From Opisthorchis felineus (Eukaryota > Platyhelminthes > Trematoda > Opisthorchiida > Opisthorchiidae), in the NCBI GenBank assembly GCA_004794785.1, contig SJOL01008492.1:1249095-1313094 (forward strand): DNA of 64,000 bases, in the 5' to 3' direction. Positions 59,001 to 64,000 of this stretch are shown piece after piece. The stretch's first letter is position 1. Each line of letters begins with the position of its first letter. A model generated the notes under the pieces. That model saw only the letters and a list, made by a program, of their open reading frames with translations, did not search any database and was not told the origin of the DNA. Both the position numbers and the translations under genes were made by a program.

Positions 59001-62000
59001 ATATCTGTGTTCAACACTGATGCTTTGCTGCTGTACAACAATAAAAAAACACAGAAATGTTGTTTTTTTTACTGCGGGGAAGTAAGTTTCTTGTGGTCGT
59101 GTTTATAAACAGCGATTTTAGCTTCAACTCTTTGGCTAGATAAGTATGAAGAGTGGCATATTTTGAGATCGCCTAGGAGAACTCACACAAATAGTGAAAC
59201 AGCACCGTATTACAAGTTTCGTTGCTGCATTTATTCTTTGATCAGTGGAAGTAGCAGGTAAGTTGAAATGTGTGTGTATAAACTCTTGAAACTGATAAAA
59301 ACCACTGGGTTTGAGGAAGCTCAAGGCTTTCAGCTCGTAGCTCTCAAACATTGCACCAGTGAGCAGAGATTGGTAACAGTCTGGTCGTACGAGCCCAGCG
59401 GTGATATACTATCATCCAGGGAATGCTATGGAGATAAAATTGAAAAGCAGGGGTGGTTTTTCACTTAAACCTATTTTTCTGTTGTAATATTACAAGTAAC
59501 TTGAGGTTACCCACGACTTAGTTTTTCAGTGGTTGCTGACTGTGAAGTATTTTGACATTACGCCATCTTTTCGAAAGTTTACTCGACCCTCAACTCCTCT
59601 GGAAAGCGGATGCATTTAAAAGCTTAAAAATGACGGAAACTGTAGCGTACTCATCATTAAACTTCATACTTAGTTATTTTACTTTAAGTGGCTCGCAAAC
59701 TGAAATTACCTCAACTACTCGGTTAAAGCATTAGTTGGCTAATATCTTACTCGCTTTCCATTTTGAAGAACTCGGTCTTTATGGATTTGAACGTAAAAAT
59801 CGTACCTTGATATTACTAACTCCAACCAGCTGAGGTCATTATCTACCGTTAAAGCTAAGTATTTCGCGAAAAAATCATTTCACAATATTTGGAGACTGCT
59901 CGCGACTTTTGGTCAACAGTGCCGCTACGGAAACCATTCCTGTCCTGCTTTTTTGTTTCGATTCCAATGATTGACTCGCCAATAGAATTCCGTAATTCGG
60001 AGTCATACGCTACGGTTGGCAGTTAGGTTGATAGTGTCTGTGAACATGAGGCAGCCATATTAAGTGAAAGAAATATCGCCTACAGCGCAGGCAGACAAGT
60101 ATCCGTCGTCGGATAAACTGCTATGTTTCCTCCCTACGAATGGGATGTTTTGCCTCAGGTGGACATAGGAATTGGACTTTATTCAATATGAACGTTGCAC
60201 AAAGGCTAAGCAGCGAGTAAAAAGCTACTTTTCCACAGGTGTTTGAAAAAGTCATGAGCCGCAATCAGGTTTGGGTTGACAGAGCAGACCACTGAAACCG
60301 CAGACTGCAAATGCATCTGTAATTTATTCAATCACAAAACAACGTGACTTTGCGCTTCCTCACGGATTCTGCTTTTGTTTTGCTTATCATGGAACCAGTT
60401 ACTATCCGCTTGATAATTGATTACTGAATCTGCAAATCGTCTGCAATGTATTACATGCTAGACGGCAGTGTAAAAGTTCCTTGTCCAAAAATAAGCATTT
60501 AATTTTTACCAGTTTGGTTCCACCCTTAATTCGACTTTTTCAAATGTTCTCGCTGATTGGAAGACATCACGGCTTGTTCTCCAATTACCCAAAGCGACAA
60601 AACGGGGAATAACGTTGTGTGCAGTGGAAAAAGTGAAGGAAGAACATCATTCATGTACCTTACGTCTGACAGCCCAACTGTCTTGGGCTCGAGTCCGCCG
60701 ATCGGCGTCCCTCTGTATATTTGAATTATACCGTGAAAAATACCCCTACTATCAGTAAGGAAACCACTAAGTGAGACTAACTTCCGTCTCCGGAGCAATA
60801 TAAATAATTTTATACTTGCATTCATGTTGACCATAATAGTACAGATAATTCAGCCATTTCAAAGACAAATGAAATACACAAAAGGTTAATTAAAATGGAA
60901 ACTTATAGTTCTATAGAACAGCTGGCTGCAAATTAAATCAGATTGTATCCTAGTGACAACTCTGTCTCAAAAGAAATTCCTAGACGACCTTTTCGTGAAG
61001 TCAGATGAACAAATTTAGGACGTTTCTGAACACAGGAGACATTGAGTACAAAGTAACAGTATGTAATTACTGTTTTCTGATTAAACGAAAAACCCACTAC
61101 AGCATTCTTAGTGACTTGTATAGATGCGCAAATAATTCATCTACGTTTATGGCTACTGAAAAGCAGCTAGTATTGTATTGGATGGGTACAAAATTTCACT
61201 GCATTGCTTTCAGATAAGCTGCTGCAGGTTGATACTCGGTTGAAACATTTATTTTCTCACACAGTCAGTCAAACAGCCAGTTCTGACAAGATATTACAGG
61301 CCTTTTATTCTACCCACTTCTGCTTTTGTTACTGATATTCACCGGTTGAACCATAAATGTAGACTCGGGACGTGGTGGAGAAGACGGAGCTTGACAATGA
61401 GCCGGCGTGATATTTTGGAATAGTGTAGACTATATTGACAAATGGAATTCTTCCTGAATGGTTGGTCGAAGTATTGAAATTAATAAAAGGTTAGGGATAA
61501 TATAGCACCTACACTAAAGCAGCCAGAAACTCTGTTGAAAGAACTCAACGATCACAATTGATCATCAGGCAAAGACAAGCAGCTGATACCTCAGGAACAC
61601 GTATTCATAGACTCAGTGATCTCTCCAAGGTGAAAAAATGGGTATGCTCTTGTTTTTTGCCATTTGACCAGTGCAGTTTACCGTATACATAAAATCTGCA
61701 AATAGTTATTATTGTTAGTAAACATTCGAGCCCTGGGAATTAAGCACCGGTTATGAGACATTTTGATGTCGTCAAAGTTATCACAGACTTTGGATTTCCA
61801 GATATAAAAGTTTTCTATTTTCTCCAATGAACCTTTTTGGAAGCTGAGCACTACATATCCAGCTTAACTGAGAGGCGACAGATATCCACGGCTTTCTGCA
61901 GATAAACTAAAGGACGCTGACTGTGAATTTCCTACTCAAAGGTTTGTGTAGACAGGTAAACGGACTACCTTTACGCCCATTATTATTCCGGTCCTTGCAA

Positions 62001-64000
62001 ACCTTTAAAGTTAAAACGAAAGAACTCACTAACATGAAAAACGTAGCAACGTTTGTACGATAGTATGGATGATAGCATATTGACAATATTACACTTATAT
62101 GCACTGTCAACAATGCTCTATCGTCACCTTTGAACAGCTTCATTCAGTCGTTGTAATCCTGCCAATAAACAAGCTCAAATAAAGTCAACTTTCTTTTCTC
62201 CTCTATACAGGTTGAATAGCTGCTTTGATAAGGCTTCCTTATGGAGCTTGAATTTCACGAAGATGATTTTAGAAGGAAGGGCGGTTCAGATGAATGCACT
62301 GAGAGGCATTTGAACACTCGACCTTACGAGAACGTCATTTACAACATGTCACAATACCTCACTGGAGCTAATCCTTAAATGACACTCTAGTTAACAAAAT
62401 GTTGACAAAAAACAGACCTTAGGAGAAATCTTCTGTGAAACTTAATTCCTAGCCTGTTCTGCCTTTTACAAGGTCCCCGTCAGGTCACACCAATGTATAC
62501 GTATTTTTCTGCCCTTGTGGAGCCAACAATAACGGCGGAACATGGAGATATATGTCAAAAATATATCTTAGGATCTCACAAAAAGCCCCCAGAAAAGACG
62601 ACTGTACAACTGTACAGTGTGGAAGCCTCACGGTCAGTTGTAGAGTATTATCAAAGCTACCAACCCAACAATAAATTGCCACTGTGAAACTTATCGCACT
62701 ACGAATCCTTCGACTCAAATATGCTGTCCAGAGACACTCTGGCCTGTGTGACCATACAGTTACTGATAACATGATCTTGGTCAATTCTGCTGTCTACTGA
62801 CCCTTCAACTCCGACTTTCAGTCGTACCCAAATGCTTTTAATCCTCTGCGCACTTTTATTTTGTCTTAATTTTGTGTGCCGGGTCGAGATAATGTCCTCC
62901 CAGTTTGCGCTGTTCCTACAAAGTTCCTGTATTTGTAGTCTCATTTACAAATATCGGTACCGTTCAAAGAGGACTTTGCCAATGCGCAAAACCCCTTTAC
63001 TCCTATTGTGTTTCATAGCACCGGATAGCGCCGATGGTAGAATAAACAGTGAGTTGATTAAAGTTACATAATAGCGCTTCCTTGAAGCGGCCTCTTCTAT
63101 AACGACCACCCCGCTTCTTACGATAATTTTTAGGGAACCCTGTATGCCTAGTAGCTACTACTTAAACCAGTACAAACAACAGTTTCTGGTTCTATGACCA
63201 CCCCCACCAGCAAGAAAATTCCTGTACCTTGTGGATTCTGCAGCATGTTTTTCAGTCTGTTACAGATGACGAAACTTACAAATCATTTGACACCTCGTAT
63301 GAGCACATGGATAACGGCATAACGGTGTACAAACAAGTTTTCAGTCCGCGCCAAAGTACATTTCGATTGCGGTTGACTAGAATTGTTTTCCAAAGTGTAC
63401 AACCCGACTTAGGTTTCGAGTTAGCATTAGCTAGGAGTGAAAAGTAGTTTACCCTGTTGCAGTCGTTTTTAAAGAAGATATTACCTTCATCAGGTGGCAT
63501 TTTTGAACCTTGTAATGTTATTTAAGTATAATAAAACGAAGGCTTAAAGCATAAGCAGCTGTAGTGCCGAAAACGTGCTGGAAATGTTTCTAATTCTGTG
63601 TTGACGCCGCAGGCAGCTGTATCAAAGTCTCCTTTAAAGAGCATTGCTACCGGATTTCCCTAGATCATTCAGCGTTTGGTTCCGTGTTTTATCAGGTTAT
63701 AACGCAAAACCAATTAGCCTTTGTGTCGATACAATGAGTCAGACGAATCAATGAAACAAATAAATATGATGCGAAAGACAAGCAGAAATAGTTGCCAGTA
63801 AAGAAGGGTGCGCCTTTCTTGATTTGTGATATATTGCCAAAAGCCGTAGATGAAAGTGTGGTTGGTGAATTGTAGTACAGATCAGTACGTCAAAAACCAT
63901 GTACGTAATGGTGCAGCAGATGTCAGCAACAAATTTTTACAGCCCTCCTGTTTGTTCAATTCATTTGTTGGCGCACTGGCGACAACTCCAGTGATGTACG
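56004..64000. other. no recognisable gene or element
   Basis: Apart from one trinucleotide repeat nothing could be named. A box-A-like string (TTAGTTCAGTGGTAGAA, about 56896-56912) has no partner box B. A box-B-like string (GGGCTCGAGTCC, about 60689-60700) has no box A. Confidence 0.45.
58956..58990 (+). repeat. (ATC)n microsatellite
   Basis: About eleven ATC units, with one interruption near 58980. Confidence 0.95.

Noticed and set aside
60660..60710. GGGCTCGAGTCC as box B of a tRNA gene or SINE
   Set aside because: No box A upstream and no similarity to SINE families 1 or 2.

Overview
The window reads as repeat-rich, gene-poor nuclear DNA of a metazoan with a large genome. The best fit is a flatworm, probably a digenean trematode. 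That call is inference. It rests on remnants of non-LTR (LINE) and Penelope-like retroelements, on tRNA-derived SINEs, and above all on type I hammerhead ribozymes inside short retroelements, an arrangement known from the Schistosoma Sm-alpha SINE and from Penelope-like elements. There are no bacterial-style operons. No open reading frame is longer than chance predicts for this length and composition, so frame length alone was never used as evidence.

Layout. 1-5.7 kb: an (AT)n microsatellite and two possible small exons on the minus strand. 7.9-8.1 kb: a tRNA-derived SINE (family 1). 11.6-14.2 kb: two hammerhead repeat units (A, B) on either side of a decayed minus-strand LINE reverse transcriptase. 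17.0-17.3 kb: a possible terminal exon. 22.6-23.2 kb: a family 1 SINE abutting hammerhead unit C, which ends with the start of a second tandem copy. 26.4 kb: a unit fragment (E). 27.5-27.8 kb: a minus-strand family 1 SINE. 31.2-31.3 kb: a tRNA-Ala-like SINE (family 2) with a structurally complete hammerhead. 36.9 kb: a family 1 SINE. 47.7-48.1 kb: two family 1 SINEs head to head. 49.7-49.9 kb: a disrupted family 1 SINE. 51.1-51.5 kb: the C-terminal endonuclease part of a Penelope-like element. 55.3-55.7 kb: the 3' end of a second LINE, followed by hammerhead unit D, which opens with a 31-base inverted repeat. The rest is anonymous sequence with a few diverged repeat pairs.

Main result. Three different short non-autonomous repeat families each carry a type I hammerhead: a roughly 300-base unit with direct-repeat edges, a tRNA-derived SINE, and a tRNA-Ala-like SINE. 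Paired bases co-vary between copies. In all three the stem III sequence is self-complementary (CCGG, CAGCUG, CUCGAG), which suggests ribozymes that work as dimers from tandem transcripts. Almost every copy here has core damage, so these look like fossils of active families. The LINE and Penelope-like remnants are the only autonomous elements visible that could have mobilised them.

Limits: all alignments were made by eye. Repeat edges are accurate to about 10-20 bases. Exon calls are weak and rest on splice-site context and codon appearance only.
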